From assembly GCF_905404315.1 (NCBI RefSeq), contig NC_066273.1, positions 868,001 through 932,000 of the forward strand: a stretch of 64,000 nucleotides of DNA. Direction: 5' to 3'. Each line of letters starts with the position of its first letter. The stretch's first letter is position 1. The translations under genes were made by a program, and so were the position numbers. Origin of the DNA: Leptidea sinapis (lineage: Eukaryota > Arthropoda > Insecta > Lepidoptera > Pieridae). Positions 33,283 through 44,152 of this stretch are shown here, piece after piece. A model generated the notes under the pieces. The model did no database searches. It was not told the origin of the DNA and was given only the letters and a program-made list of their open reading frames with translations.

Positions 33283-33308
33283 TCTGTATATTCACGTGAA
33301 TATACAGA
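33283..33308. promoter_or_regulatory. 26-bp perfect palindrome centred on CACGTG
   Basis: All 26 bases are self-complementary around a central TTCACGTGAA. Its centre is 32 bp (about three helical turns) from that of the palindrome at 33255-33272. It could be a paired E-box element for the downstream arrestin-domain gene, or part of an unrecognised repeat. Confidence 0.55.
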
Positions 33309-33750
33309 CTTTAGTTTAACCTTTATCAACTTTATGACCGTCAGGAAAGACCAGAACATAGCAGTTGAGTGACTCCTTTCGGTATAGCTGCCACACTATA
33401 GAATGGCCCTACTGCACATGGCTTTGAATTTTACACAAGAAGATTCACCCACCGCCACTGAAGTAATATCATGAAAGTACCTACCTATAGCTATTATCTT
33501 TTGATAACATTCAGATTAGGTATCAGTTTCTATTGATTATGTAGAAAGGACAACCCAGCCTTCACTCTCTTATACAATACACTCAATAGATTATTGCTCA
33601 TTATTGTTGTACAATAAGCTACGTCAAACAACTTACGCGATATTTGTTATTGTTTAAATACTTCAATACATTTAGGGGTCACCTTGATAAGCGTATGATT
33701 CACTAGTCAAGAATTAAGCAAAATTTGTGATCTAGCAAAGTGAAAATCAA

Positions 33751-34725
33751 ATGGGGATTTTCTGTGAAATAAATCTGAATTTATCACCAAATGCGGAATT
33801 TCTAGCAGGCACTAATGTAGCTGGCAATGTTAGATATGCTTTTGATGAAGATGCTAAGTTTACGAACATTACACTATCTCTCAAAGGTATCGGGACTGCT
33901 TGGTATAATGAGAAATCTAAAGACAACAAGAGAACCCACACTTATAGTGAAACTTATGTTGATAAATGTGAAACATTATTAGAGAAATCGAAACATGGAA
34001 AATTAATGGTGATTGGCTCATATGTTGCTCAATTCAATTTTGCTCTACCGTCAAATATTCCCCCAACTGTAGATATTTATCGGACAGAAGTATCGCGAAT
34101 ACTTAGATACAACGTCAAATATTACATAAGAATCAAATTTGAAAGACCAGGACTTATGTTTACGAAAAGATTCAAAAAATTTTTGAATGTGGTGTCTGAT
34201 ATTACACCAGTAATGCCTCGTGAACCAGTTGTCTATGGCGAACAGAAAACATTATTGCATCTCTTATCAAGGAACTCCATCGTGAAAATAAAAGCTATTA
34301 TATACAATTCAGTTGCAAAAGCTGGGAAAAGGGTAAAATTTGACTGCGAAATTATAAATAATAGTAAAGTAGATGTTAAATATATAGAAACATATTTAAT
34401 GGAAATTCTCCAATTGAAGAAACGGGGCAATTTCGATAATTTTTATGAATTAGTGCCAGATACAACCTCAAAGACAGCATCAATAAAAAGAGGAGACACA
34501 CAAAAGATAGAGTTTGAGGTGAAACTTCCTGAAAGTGCTGCTTCGATTGATTGTTGTAGCATCATATCTAGAAGTTATATGATATATATAAATGTTAAGT
34601 TACCGGTGCCACATGTTAATTTTGGATTAAAGATTCCATTCCAAATTCAATTAAAAGATATTGCGTACGAGCAACCTCCAGATTATTGGGAAGTAATGAA
34701 TGAAGATAAATTAGAAAAATTATAA
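33751..34725 (+). CDS. Arrestin domain-containing protein (alpha-arrestin)
   Basis: A single exon encodes 324 residues. An arrestin-N fold covers about residues 5-145 (ANVAGNVRY-like opening, LSLKGIGTAWY strand, a YVAQFNFALPSNIPPT segment). An arrestin-C fold covers about 165-300 (KRVKFDCEIINNSKVDVKYIE, EFEVKLPESA). Near the C-terminus, PPDY at residues 309-312 fits the PPxY motif that binds WW domains of NEDD4-type ubiquitin ligases. Alpha-arrestins act as adaptors that direct membrane receptors and transporters to ubiquitylation and endosomal sorting. ATG 33751 follows an AAATC context; the protein aligns naturally from MGIF. It is slightly shorter than vertebrate ARRDC3 and has a single PPxY. 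Which insect paralogue this is cannot be decided here. Confidence 0.9.
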   Translation: MGIFCEINLNLSPNAEFLAGTNVAGNVRYAFDEDAKFTNITLSLKGIGTAWYNEKSKDNKRTHTYSETYVDKCETLLEKSKHGKLMVIGSYVAQFNFALPSNIPPTVDIYRTEVSRILRYNVKYYIRIKFERPGLMFTKRFKKFLNVVSDITPVMPREPVVYGEQKTLLHLLSRNSIVKIKAIIYNSVAKAGKRVKFDCEIINNSKVDVKYIETYLMEILQLKKRGNFDNFYELVPDTTSKTASIKRGDTQKIEFEVKLPESAASIDCCSIISRSYMIYINVKLPVPHVNFGLKIPFQIQLKDIAYEQPPDYWEVMNEDKLEKL

Positions 34726-34745
34726 GTCATAAAAGCATTATATTG

Positions 34746-34772
34746 TAAAGTAAAGTAAAGTAAAGTAAAGTA
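34746..34772. repeat. (TAAAG)n microsatellite
   Basis: Five perfect TAAAG units follow the arrestin-domain gene stop by 20 bp, probably inside its 3' UTR. Confidence 0.9.
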
Positions 34773-35099
34773 TGCATTTATTCATGACATCACAAAACAT
34801 ATATACATAGTTATATTAACAAATAAAAAAAAAAATACTGGGTCATGAAAAGGACACCCACTCAGTATTTTTGGAAATGATTTCCAGTACTGATTTTCAG
34901 TAGGTACCTACCAAGTCGACTCGCTATTATTATCGCTATTATTGATATTGTGATATCTAAACGCTAGTCGCGTTATATGTAATAATAATAATATATCTTT
35001 ATTAAAAGGTATGCCACCCAGTTTAAATTACAATAATATAACTATGTATAAAGTAAAATAATATAATACAATTAAATTTAAAATTAATAAATTTAAATA

Positions 35100-36330
35100 C
35101 AATTCTGTATTCAGGTCTATTTATTTCCTATTAGTCTCCTGGTGCACTGAACGCCAATGCTTGTTAATTGAGCAATCCAGACACCCGGCCAGCGATCTCA
35201 TTCTTGGATTCTCATGATCGCAAAGAAATCCGGTACTCTGGCGTCGGCAAACATGGCTGACGCGCTACAGTACCGAGGCAGCTTCATCAGGATACGATAC
35301 GCATCATTGTATTGCACCCTGATGTTGTTGATGGCACGCCTGGTGTACTTCGCCCAAAGCTGACATGTATAGAAGCTTAGATAGTAAGCTCTAAACAGCG
35401 TCACCTTCACTGGGTCAGTACACTTAGCAAAGCGACGCGACAACATATTACACCTAACAGACAAAGCACGTCTCTCCCGTTCAATATCTTCGTCGTCTTT
35501 GAGGTGCTCAGTCACAATGTGACCGAGATATCTGAACCGCTCAACCCTCTCGAGTTTCTCTCCATCCAAGAAAACATCGGGGATCGACTCCGGACCTCTG
35601 CCTGAACGGAACACCATCGCAACTGTCTTCTCAACGTTATACCTATTTTAAGCCGTGTTCTGTGGCATAGCGCTCGCAGATCGCTAACAGTTTACGAAGA
35701 CCCTTGATTGAGGGACTCGGAAGCACCATGTCATCAGCATAGCTAAAGTTATTCATATACGTGGAGCCTATGTCATAACAGCCGACGATGGTGCCTCAGT
35801 TCCGCAATCAGGTCAGGCTAAAAAGGTCGGGAGAGGTCAAACCTCCTTGGCGCACGCCGCATTCTAACCTATATTCGCTAGAGGTCGCGTCGCCCCATCT
35901 TACACTATTTGTTTGGTTTCCGTACCAATATCCCAACAGATTCACCGTTTTTGTTGGTACATTCAAGGCGCGTAATTTCTCTTATGCTTCTTATGCCTTC
36001 CTTCACACTTGGATCAATCAAACTTTCCAGTATTTTTCCTATCACAGTGCCTAGCGAAATCGGTCTGTAGTTTTTGACACTAGAAAGGTCACCCGTTTTG
36101 TTCTTTGGGATTGGAACCACAGTATTCACAAGCTGTTGCGGTAAATAACAAAAATGTATACAATAATTATATAGGTTGGCTAAGACCCCATATATCGACT
36201 CACCAGCATACAGAATATGTTCAAGACTAAGTCCGTCGAGGCCCGGAGATTTTCCCCTCTTCATCTTCCGAACTACCGTAGCCACGTCATTAGCAGTAAA
36301 ACATGCATATGTGTCTCTCAATTTATTTGG
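35100..36330 (-). pseudogene. LINE reverse transcriptase (insect CR1/L2-like), internally deleted
   Basis: Minus-strand translation gives the RT start at 36321-35905 (VVRKMKRGKSPGLDGLSLEHIL, LVNTVVPIPKNKTGDLSSVKNYRPISL). Next is a YADD motif at 35730-35741 followed by IKGLRKLLAICERYA. The C-terminal part is at 35617-35198 (MVFRSGRGPESIP, FRYLGHIVTEHLKDDEDIERERRALSVRCNMLSRRFAKC). The middle of the RT (palm motifs A and B) is largely missing and frames are broken. This is a different lineage from families A and B. I know the RRALSVRANM-type tail from many insect LINE proteins. Confidence 0.75.
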
Positions 36331-37640
36331 TCAGTTGATTGGATCACCTCACTCGCCTTTAACCATCGGCTACGCGACTGCCCTTATTGCAGAGCACCTA
36401 GTTGTCGGTGTACCACTAGCGGAGACCCCGGCGAACATAGAGATTGCAGACAATGAAAGTTCTGCGACCCTCAGAGACAAATTAAAGAACTGCTAGTGTA
36501 TCAGGTCAGAAGTAATAGGAGACATTGCCGAATAGTTACTAACGTACTAAATAAATTAAAACACTAACATCCAATTTACCCAAAGCACACAACTACAAAT
36601 AAAAACAATGATCGAAATATGGGGTGTCGAAATCTAGAGCGATTGCCAATTCCGCGGTCATCTGGAGGCAAAGTCAAATTTGGCACCGAAGAAGCTGGAC
36701 GTCATAAATAGACCACGGCAATAGTTAAGCCGGCTTACGCTCTAGCGCTCTACAAAGCGCAGGTCTGGCCACATATGGACTATTGCTGTTATCTCTGGTC
36801 TAGTCTTCTATCACATTTATCACAGGGAGTGTTCAGCTCGTTTCACCTGATTCCTGCCGCTGAAATCCACCTTCGCATGACATCCCACAAATTAGGATAT
36901 CATCCCAACCATCTGGATGTGTAGCGATTTCACAGTGTGGTTTTTAATAAACTTTCTTCCACATACCACAAAGCTATTTAATTAACTTCCATGTGTGTTG
37001 TTTCCAGGATGATATGAGATGGGAACCTTCAAAAATTGTACACAAACCTTCCTTAAAGGCAGGCAACACTCCCGTGACTCCTTTGGTGTTGCAGGGGACT
37101 GTGGGTGTGGATGATCACAACACTGGGTGACCCGTATGCTTGTTTGGCCTCTTTTCAATAAAATAAAAAACAAATTGAGACCAACATTAAAAACTTGTAA
37201 ATGAAATCAATTATTAAAGTTAATTTAAATTTTTAATTTAAGAAAATATTAAAAGTCAGTGTCATATCTAAACAAGATAAACCTTTTAAAAAATTATCAT
37301 TTTACTTTGTCTAATCCACAGAGAGACAACCATTGTCATACTCATTCTAATATTATAACAGTAATGGTGAAATAAGAGGTGGAGAGTAAAATACAAGCAA
37401 CCCTTATGGACATCTGCAATACCATTGTATGGTAAGTCCCTAAGTCATAATAGTTCAGAAATACAGCAGCTGCCACACTATCCCACAAAGTTAGCCTTGT
37501 TGGGAAAAAGTTTCCTGCACAAAAAAATGGTCAATGTGGTTTGGGTGGAATTTCTAGTGGTGAATTTCACTTATGGTAATTATTAACCTTATCTACTCTG
37601 AGTTATGGACAAATAAAACAAATCATTAACTAATATTAAA
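36331..37640 (+). mobile_element. Intergenic DNA containing a decayed LINE family B 3' part (36628-37171)
   Basis: 36628-37171 follows family B from the segment at 31070 (AGCGATTGCCAATTCCG.GGTCATCTGGAGG) to the tail (CTGGGTGACCCGTATGCTTGTTTGGCC, ending AATAAAATAAAAAAC), with many substitutions and small deletions. 36350-36600 and 37190-37640 have no recognised feature. Confidence 0.7.
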
Positions 37641-37666
37641 AACTATATTACTTTCTAAATCAAAAC

Positions 37667-38343
37667 TTAATAACCCCACATGGCTCTTTGCACACCAGAC
37701 AGTTTATTATAATCAGCTAGGTGTCTCCATACAATACGGCTTAGTCTCCATTCTTTCACAATGCCCCGAGGTCTAAAATAAAAGAAAATTATTTAAGGTT
37801 TCCATTTCAATGCTTTGGTCATAATGACTTTGGCTAAGAATCTAATTACAAGTAAAACAGTTATTAAATACATGTCTACCCATCAAATGTCTGTTTAAAA
37901 TGTGGAACATTAATTGGAATTCACAATCTCATTGTTTTCTTCAACATTCTCTTACCTTGAAGTAACTGCACATCTATTGTTGATCCTAAGTGGTATAGCA
38001 TTCATTTCAAATTTATTTATTTCTTTATCAGCAAGTTCTCGAATCTCATGCGGTAATATATTGTTTTTCCGTAAAGCATTGATTCTAGTCCTTTCCAAAA
38101 AATGTTCAGCGCTCATTCTTCGTCTTTTAACATCCCGAATCATCCAGCGATTTGCCCATTTATTTCTTAACTGTTGAAACTAATATAAAATTCCATCATT
38201 AGCCTATAAATGTATTATTATTATGATAATAGCAATCATTAATAATTACGTTACATTAAAAATAATTTATTTACCCCAAACCCTGGTACATCCTGGGATT
38301 TCCAAATATATTTACTCAAATTACCTATACTGCATAAATTCAT
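37667..38343 (-). CDS. mRpS14: Mitochondrial small-subunit ribosomal protein S14 (uS14m)
   Basis: Three exons on the minus strand (38343-38275, 38179-37956, 37772-37667) join at GT-AG sites with consistent phases. They give 132 residues from MNLCSIGNLSKYIW to LSGVQRAMWGY. Exon 2 carries MIRDVKRRRM and RINALRKNNILPHEIRELAD, then NRCAVTSR. Exon 3 carries PRGIVKEWRLSRIVWRHLADYNKLSGVQRAMW. These are the hallmark segments of the S14 family in its mitochondrial form, including the zinc-free NRCxxTSRPRG core. It works in the head of the mitochondrial 28S subunit. The N-terminus would serve as a short import sequence. Introns are 95 and 183 bp. Only a 63-residue piece of exon 2 is long enough to appear as an ORF, so the gene is easily missed. 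Confidence 0.95.
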
Positions 38344-38426
38344 TTTGAATAAAACTGGGACAATTATTACAAATTACAAAATTAAAATTATGAATATATA
38401 AACTTTTTTTTTAAAGGTAAAGTGAT

Positions 38427-39194
38427 TATGGAAGGCAACTCGAGATCGGTTATCGAAAGATCGATTTTTAAAGTGAAAAAGTTCGATTTTTAAATTGATT
38501 AAAGTATTAAGTCGATCCAGTGAATCGATATTTCACCCTAGAAAATCATCATTTGATTTTGTTTGGGCAAAAACCAAAAAATTTTTTACAGATAGTTGAA
38601 AGTTCCCGTTATATTACGGTATTACCGGTTGATTACTAAAACGTGTAAGGGTATCTTAAAAACTCATGGGATGGCTTTCTTCACCTCCATTTAATAAAAG
38701 ATAAGTTAAAAAGTCTCTATCGACTTTCACTCTATAGCCATCATGTGAGTATCGTCAATCTTGGGATCATCTATCCCTTGTGAGCACGTTTTTCAATTTC
38801 CGGCAACATTGCAACTGCTTGGATCTGAAAAGACTGCACAAACATTAGATATAAAGCATTGGGAAATTTAACTTTTTCAACTTTTGAAATAAATAAATTT
38901 TGAAAAATTATCTTCTTTCATACGTGATCTGACTATGATTTGGTAATAAAAATAATTGTTATTATGTAATTCCCTAAACTAAAAAAACTGATTTTATCGA
39001 TAAGACGTTCCATGGTATGGTATGTTCCATGTTTTTCACAATGGATTTTTATTATAAATGCATACTTTGAAAAAAAAGATGTAAATAGAAATAATAATTT
39101 ATCTTTTCGACCTTGATTTTTTGTGAATCGATCCGCTAATGATTCGTATCGATTTAAAATCGATCTTTTTCCGAAAGAATCGTCATCATCCCTA
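38427..39194. mobile_element. Internally deleted derivative of the window's hAT element
   Basis: The left end (TATGGAAGGCAACTCGAGATCG) matches the right end of the hAT at 61914 reversed. The right end (AATCGATCTTTTTCCGAAAGAATCGTCATCATCCCTA) matches that element's left end at 58308 reversed. Sequence inside (38680-38880) matches the 3' end of the transposase gene and its flank with decay. This is therefore a deletion derivative in the opposite orientation. The flanking octamers AAAGTGAT and ATTAGACT do not match, so the target duplication has decayed or been lost. It starts 84 bp upstream of the mRpS14 ATG. Confidence 0.75.
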
Positions 39195-39577
39195 ATTAGA
39201 CTGTTGTTTTCTTCCACTTTTAGCAATGAGTATTTGGGTCACACGTTCCGTGCATCCGAGTTTTCTGAGTTCACTATTTCAGTAGGTACGTAAAGCTGAA
39301 AGGTAGAATGTATGTTCAACTAAACTTCTTTAGATTTAATTTAATAATCACACTCTGCTACTACTTCAATGGATTGCAACAACAGGTCTTAAAACTCTTT
39401 CAATATTTTGTCCTTTCAAAACCGAATCTGTCAATTTTTAAGGCTCATACAGTTGAACGCTGGTGCCCATACCCTGGATTATATTTCTTTCGTCGCCTTG
39501 TGCGATACTACGGCAGGTTCTTAGGTTTGTCCACAAAACTGACAAAAAGACTCACGAGTAGATTCGTCTCGGTTTTT
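39195..39577. other. Intergenic DNA, no gene recognised
   Basis: An ORF (39308-39637, +) spans into the neighbouring repeat and has no recognisable family. Confidence 0.4.
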
Positions 39578-40160
39578 AACCGACTTCAAAAAAGGAGGAG
39601 GTTTTTTTATGTTTGTTACCTAAAAAGTTTCGACTGAACCGAATTTGATAATTCTTTTTTTATTTGCAAGCTGGTGCTTCCCGTGTGGTCCAGATCTGAC
39701 AATGGCATCCATGAGAAAACCATAAGTCTTAAATTTGCTATACATAGGTATAGCAAAGTGGATGATAAATTAACAAATAACTCAATATCGCGCTAACCGA
39801 TTTCGATGATTCTTTTTTTATTGGAAAGGCTATACTTCAAAGATAGTTTGGTGAGAGTTTAGCTAGGTTCTGATTACGGAATCCATGACAAAGTAACGGA
39901 ACTCTTCAATTCGTTGGAGCACATTAACGATACTCGGCCGAATCTTTTTATGCTATCCGGATATATAAGTCATCTACCATAAAATAGTTATGGTCAAGTA
40001 ATTGTCGTAGTCGAATATGATGATCAATGGGATTCCTTAACGACTCACAGTAAGGGTGCGATCTGTGGCAGAATTTCCAACTATCTGTAATCAAATTGCA
40101 AAGCACTTACGTTCATTGCTGCATTGAAAAATTTAGTATATCTACACACACAGAATAATA
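39578..40160. repeat. CCGACTTCAAAAA-family repeat, left part
   Basis: It runs from AACCGACTTCAAAAAAGGAGG to ATTTAGTATATCTACACACA. Long matches to 27417-27840 include GATTACGGAATCCATGACAAA and GTCGTAGTCGAATATGATGA. The fold-back right part is absent here. Confidence 0.8.
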
Positions 40161-40430
40161 ACGCTCAGAACGATAGTTTTATTCATAGTTCCTGTCAATA
40201 TTATAATTAAGAAGTAACATTATAATTAATGTGTGCGTGAGCGTCACGTACTTACATTCGCCAACACGCACAAAATAATGTTGCAAGTGAATAGACATTT
40301 CCCTAAATTAGTCAATTGTAAGAAATACTAGGTTATAATTAAAAAAGAAGAAATAAATTAAGAATCGTTGTTTTTTGAAACTCGATGAAACGAAAAATCG
40401 AGACGATAGAGGCGCCGTTCCCAGCTATAC

Positions 40431-40825
40431 CCGAGGTATTCTAGGGTGCAGAGAATGAATTTGGGATAATCTTTGAAATCCCAGATGGCCGCCGTGTAAA
40501 ATTATAAATTCAACAATATGGATACGTATTCGACCTTCTCAAGGGTGCACAGAACGAATTTAGGATCATTTTTTAAATCCAAGATGGCCGCCGTGCAAAA
40601 TTATGATTACAACAATATGGATATCGTATCCGAGGTTCTCGAGGATACAGAGAACGTATTTGGGATCATTATTGAAATCCAAGATGGCCGCTGTGCAAAA
40701 TTATTATTTCAAAAATATGGATATCGTGTCCGAGGTTCTCGAGGGTGCAGAGAACGAATTTGGGGTCATTTTTTTAATCCAAGATGGCCGCCGTGCAAAT
40801 TTACGATTTCAATGATTTTAGTTCC
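40431..40825. repeat. Minisatellite: four 100-bp units carrying AAGATGGCCGCC
   Basis: Four consecutive units start near 40431, 40531, 40630 and 40730. The motif (A/C)AGATGGCCGC(C/T)GTG begins at 40481, 40581, 40681 and 40781, an exact 100-bp period. Units share CCGAGGTTCTCGAGGGTGCAG and GAACGAATTTGGGATCATT. The core resembles PHO/YY1 sites (ATGGC / AAGATGGC). The 113-codon ORF through it (40518-40859) is a by-product of the repeat. Confidence 0.9.
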
Positions 40826-42120
40826 ATGTGGCACAACAATTTCCGAAAGACGCCTATAAGTTGTTTGGCATTAGGGTTATCATTATAACCACCACGCATA
40901 CGTACAGCCCCAAAAATAATTTTTCTATATTATTTAACGTGGTACATAAAACATAGTTGTGGTTATTTTAAAACTTGTTATTATAGTAAACATTTAATTT
41001 TCTTTATAAATTAATTATTCTTTCTTTGCTATCGCTTTCTTTTATCTTAATAATTGTAACTCTGTACTGATTGTGAACAACTACACCTCCTGCTTACGGC
41101 TTCACCCTTGTTGATAGACACGGACGCACGTGGTTCTTAATCAGCGGAGATAAATGAATGTGGCCTTTAATTGTGGACATCATTCACAGGCTTCCAGGAT
41201 AAGATTTTTGGACGCTGAAGGATATAATTCCAGCAAGTTCCGGTGATTAGTTACCCGGACACTGAGCTTTGAATATCCCTGTGACACGTCGAGTCATAGC
41301 TTCCAGCTGAGGGGCCTGTACCGGCGTCTTCAACTTCAGGGGAGTACCGGACTACAAAAGCGAACTAGATCAACCAACCATAAAACCTACGACCCTTGCT
41401 CATAGTTTGTTTTAATTATTGTTTCGTAATAAACATCATTTAAAGGCCGGTAGGGCTAGTTTCCTTTAAACGCCCCGTAACAGTTGCAAGTGTTTAAATT
41501 TTTAAGTGTTTTAATTTAAAGGCAACGCTCCTGTGATTCCTCTGTTGTTGCAAGAGATTGTGGGTGGCGGTGATCACTTAACAACAGGTGACCCGTACGC
41601 TCGTTTGTCCTCTTATTCCATAAAAAAAATCTTGCATTTTATTTTTCCTTATTTAGCTAGCCTTTCCTTTATTAAGCTAGTTTTAATATTATGGTGGCAG
41701 ATTGCATCTCTAAAAAGTATGCATATCTTCTGAGGTTACATGCATTAACTTTAACAAAATGAAATAGGTATTAGAACTTACTCATACCAACTGCTTTACA
41801 TATCAAAAGGTAAAACTGTGTGGGTATGTACGTCGAAATGAGCTTCACAGCAAAGTTTCATAATAAAGACAGAGGGTGGAGTTTTGCCATATTTTTTTAG
41901 AACAAAATACCATTTTTTACGAACATTTGAGTCTATAGGCAAGTTAAATCAGGCGTTTTTATATAAGTGTTTAAGTTCATTTTGGCACTATAAAATATTC
42001 AAGTACAAATAGTGAAAAAGCTGAATGGGATACAAATCGGACACTTGCTTATTCACAATCAACGAAACAAAACGCTGCACGCCTTATCGCTGCCAACGGC
42101 TAACTTGGGCTAAAGTACTT
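40826..42120. other. Intergenic DNA with a LINE family B 3' tail at 41520-41629
   Basis: 41520-41629 is an almost perfect copy of the last 110 bp of family B (GGCAACGCTCCTGTGATTCC to TATTCCATAAAAAAAA), a severely 5'-truncated insertion on the plus strand. 41090-41480 is moderately GC-rich and unrecognised; 41630-42120 is unrecognised. Confidence 0.7.
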
Positions 42121-42132
42121 ATTACACATAAC

Positions 42133-42850
42133 TGAATTTAGTCGTCTGAATTCAGTGGTTACTGAATTTAGACAAGTATAATCGCATTCAGCAAGCTAGC
42201 ATCCTGAATTTAGAAATAAGTATGGTTTCTGACTGACTGAATCATTTAAAAGCCTAATTAGAAACGCATAGAAAGGTATAATCGCATTCAGTTACTGATT
42301 TCAGACGCTCGTACCTCTTCGTGCGTGGAGTACGTATCTAATTTTTATAGTAATAGTCCAACAAGTTTTAGGGATAATTTTTGTCAGCAGGGGCTGTGAT
42401 ATTACAGAACTGAATTTTAAATCTTTATATGAATTTCCTGTTGTAATAAATCTTAGTGTTCCAATACCAACCACTCTTTTGAACTATAATTGTCTGGTAG
42501 GATAGTATCTTGGATTTTAATAAATTAAAATTAAGATTGACTAATGTTTTAAAAGATCTCGAATTCATTCTTAGATAATTTCTGAACTCCGCTGGTTCTA
42601 AAACACCCATAATGTCCATGTTTGCTCGCTTTCTGCGCAGTAATAAATATGCTTTCACCCATGTTCTTCTTTTTGATTGAGCCAACGGCTAGACAATGCC
42701 CAATTTTTTGGTGTCTGGAGTGATCCTCGTATACGACACACATGATTTCATCGCGCTTTAAGTGATAACTGATTCAGTAACTTAATTTAGGATAAGGTGA
42801 TCAAAAGCTTCTAATTTGTAAGTTGCTTCTGAATTTAGACGACTAAATAT
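42133..42850. mobile_element. PIF/Harbinger-like DNA element remnant
   Basis: The left end (TTTAGTCGTCTGAATTCAG, about 42137-42155) and right end (CTGAATTTAGACGACTAAA, about 42828-42846) are near-perfect inverted repeats. Inside, GAATTTAG/CTGAATTTAG-like subterminal repeats occur several times, and a minus-strand transposase N-terminal fragment is present. At about 720 bp it is far shorter than an autonomous copy. Confidence 0.65.
42425..42743 (-). pseudogene. Harbinger-type transposase N-terminal fragment
   Basis: The frame from 42685 reads SKRRTWVKAYLLLRRKR, then LEPAEFRNYLRMNSRSFKTLV. This matches the conserved start of animal Harbinger transposases (KRRxWVxxWLxxR, then a FRNFxRM segment). 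The DDE catalytic domain is absent. Family membership rests on this one motif pair. Confidence 0.65.
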
Positions 42851-42851
42851 A

Positions 42852-44152
42852 TAGCTATTTGATAGGGCGACGACAGCGTATTAAAGTTGCGGATATACAA
42901 TCATCCTGGGTTCATGTTTCTGCCGGTGTTCCACAGGGAGGTGTCCTTTCTCCCTTGCTTTTTTCAATATTTATAAACTCCATCACTAGCAATCTAAATT
43001 CTTCTTTCCGCTTATATGCTGATGATGTTCAAATTTATAGGCACTCCACGTTATCTGATTTACAATCTACAGTTCATAGTCTTAATAAGGATCTCGCTAC
43101 CATATGCGAGTGGTGTAAAAATTATGGTGTAATGATAAATCCAGGAAAAACGCAGGCAATTATCATAGGCAGGCCACGTCTGATCTCTAAAATTGAATGG
43201 GATATACTGCCTAGACCTCGTGTCAATGATGTTTTAATCCCTTTTAGTAGTAATGTCAAAAATCTAGGCTTACATATAGATTCAAATTTTTCTTGACAGA
43301 CGCAACTGAATGAATTAAGTAAAAAAGTTTTCTCCGCACATGGATCCCTGCGCCGGTTACGTAATCTTCTCCCAGTACCCAGTAAAATATGTCTTGCGCA
43401 GACTTGCCTGCTCTCCATTCTTGATTATGCAGACATTTGCTATCCCGACCTTACCGAGGCTCAGCTGGATAAATTCGAACGCCTACAAAATTTATGTATT
43501 CGCTTCATTTTTAACCTACGTAAATACGATCATGTCCCACATTCTTCACCTTCTTTACTCCATAATTTTTCACCAAAACACTCCTCTTTACCTTAAAGAC
43601 AGAATTGAGCTACTAGGGTCTCAGCATGAGCTTTCGTTGCGCTCTGCTGCGAAACAAATACTAAATGTTCCTTTCCATAAATCTGATAGCTATCACTCTT
43701 CTTTCACCATTAATGCCATCAGTCTTTGGAATCAACTGCCGCTTACTATCCGTCAAGCACAATCATTAGCATCCTTTAAAAATCAACTAAAAAAACATTA
43801 TCTGTCCTCTATTTGATAGAATCTATCTGTATGTATCCACCAACATAATTCAACAATTCTGAAATGTAAATTATTGTTCCTACTTTTTACATATTTTACT
43901 TTCTTATAAATTTATCTATATTTTAGTATAGTATTTATTATGTGTGTCTATATTTTTGACACTTCTTACCCTTTTAATGTACTGCCTTTCTCTTTTATTG
44001 TATTACAAATGGTTGCCTGGAAGAGATCACTATATAGTGATAAGGCCGCCATTTGCACGATATCATGTTATTATGTATGTTAGTAATTAAGTTATATTTT
44101 GTTAATGTGGTGTCAAAAAAGTGTAATAAATAAATAAATAAAATAAATTCAG
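42852..44152 (+). mobile_element. 5'-truncated LINE (Jockey/CR1-like) with TAAA-type tail
   Basis: The frame 42859-43296 starts inside the RT (VHVSAGVPQGGVLSPLLFSIFIN, catalytic YADD at 43015-43026, VKNLGLHIDSNFS). A TGA at 43294 stands where Trp is likely. Coding then continues in the same sense with VFSAHGSLRRLRNLLP, SILDYADICYPDLTE and LDKFERLQNLCIRF. A third frame (43340-43816) covers the rest, ending SLWNQLPLTIRQAQSLASFKNQLKKHYL. The 3' UTR ends in AATAAATAAATAAAATAAA at about 44128-44152. It lies 470 bp upstream of FANCD2. Confidence 0.8.

Noticed and set aside
40518..40859. 113-codon ORF across the minisatellite
   Set aside because: It is open only because the 100-bp units happen to lack stops in that frame; no family resemblance and no gene context.
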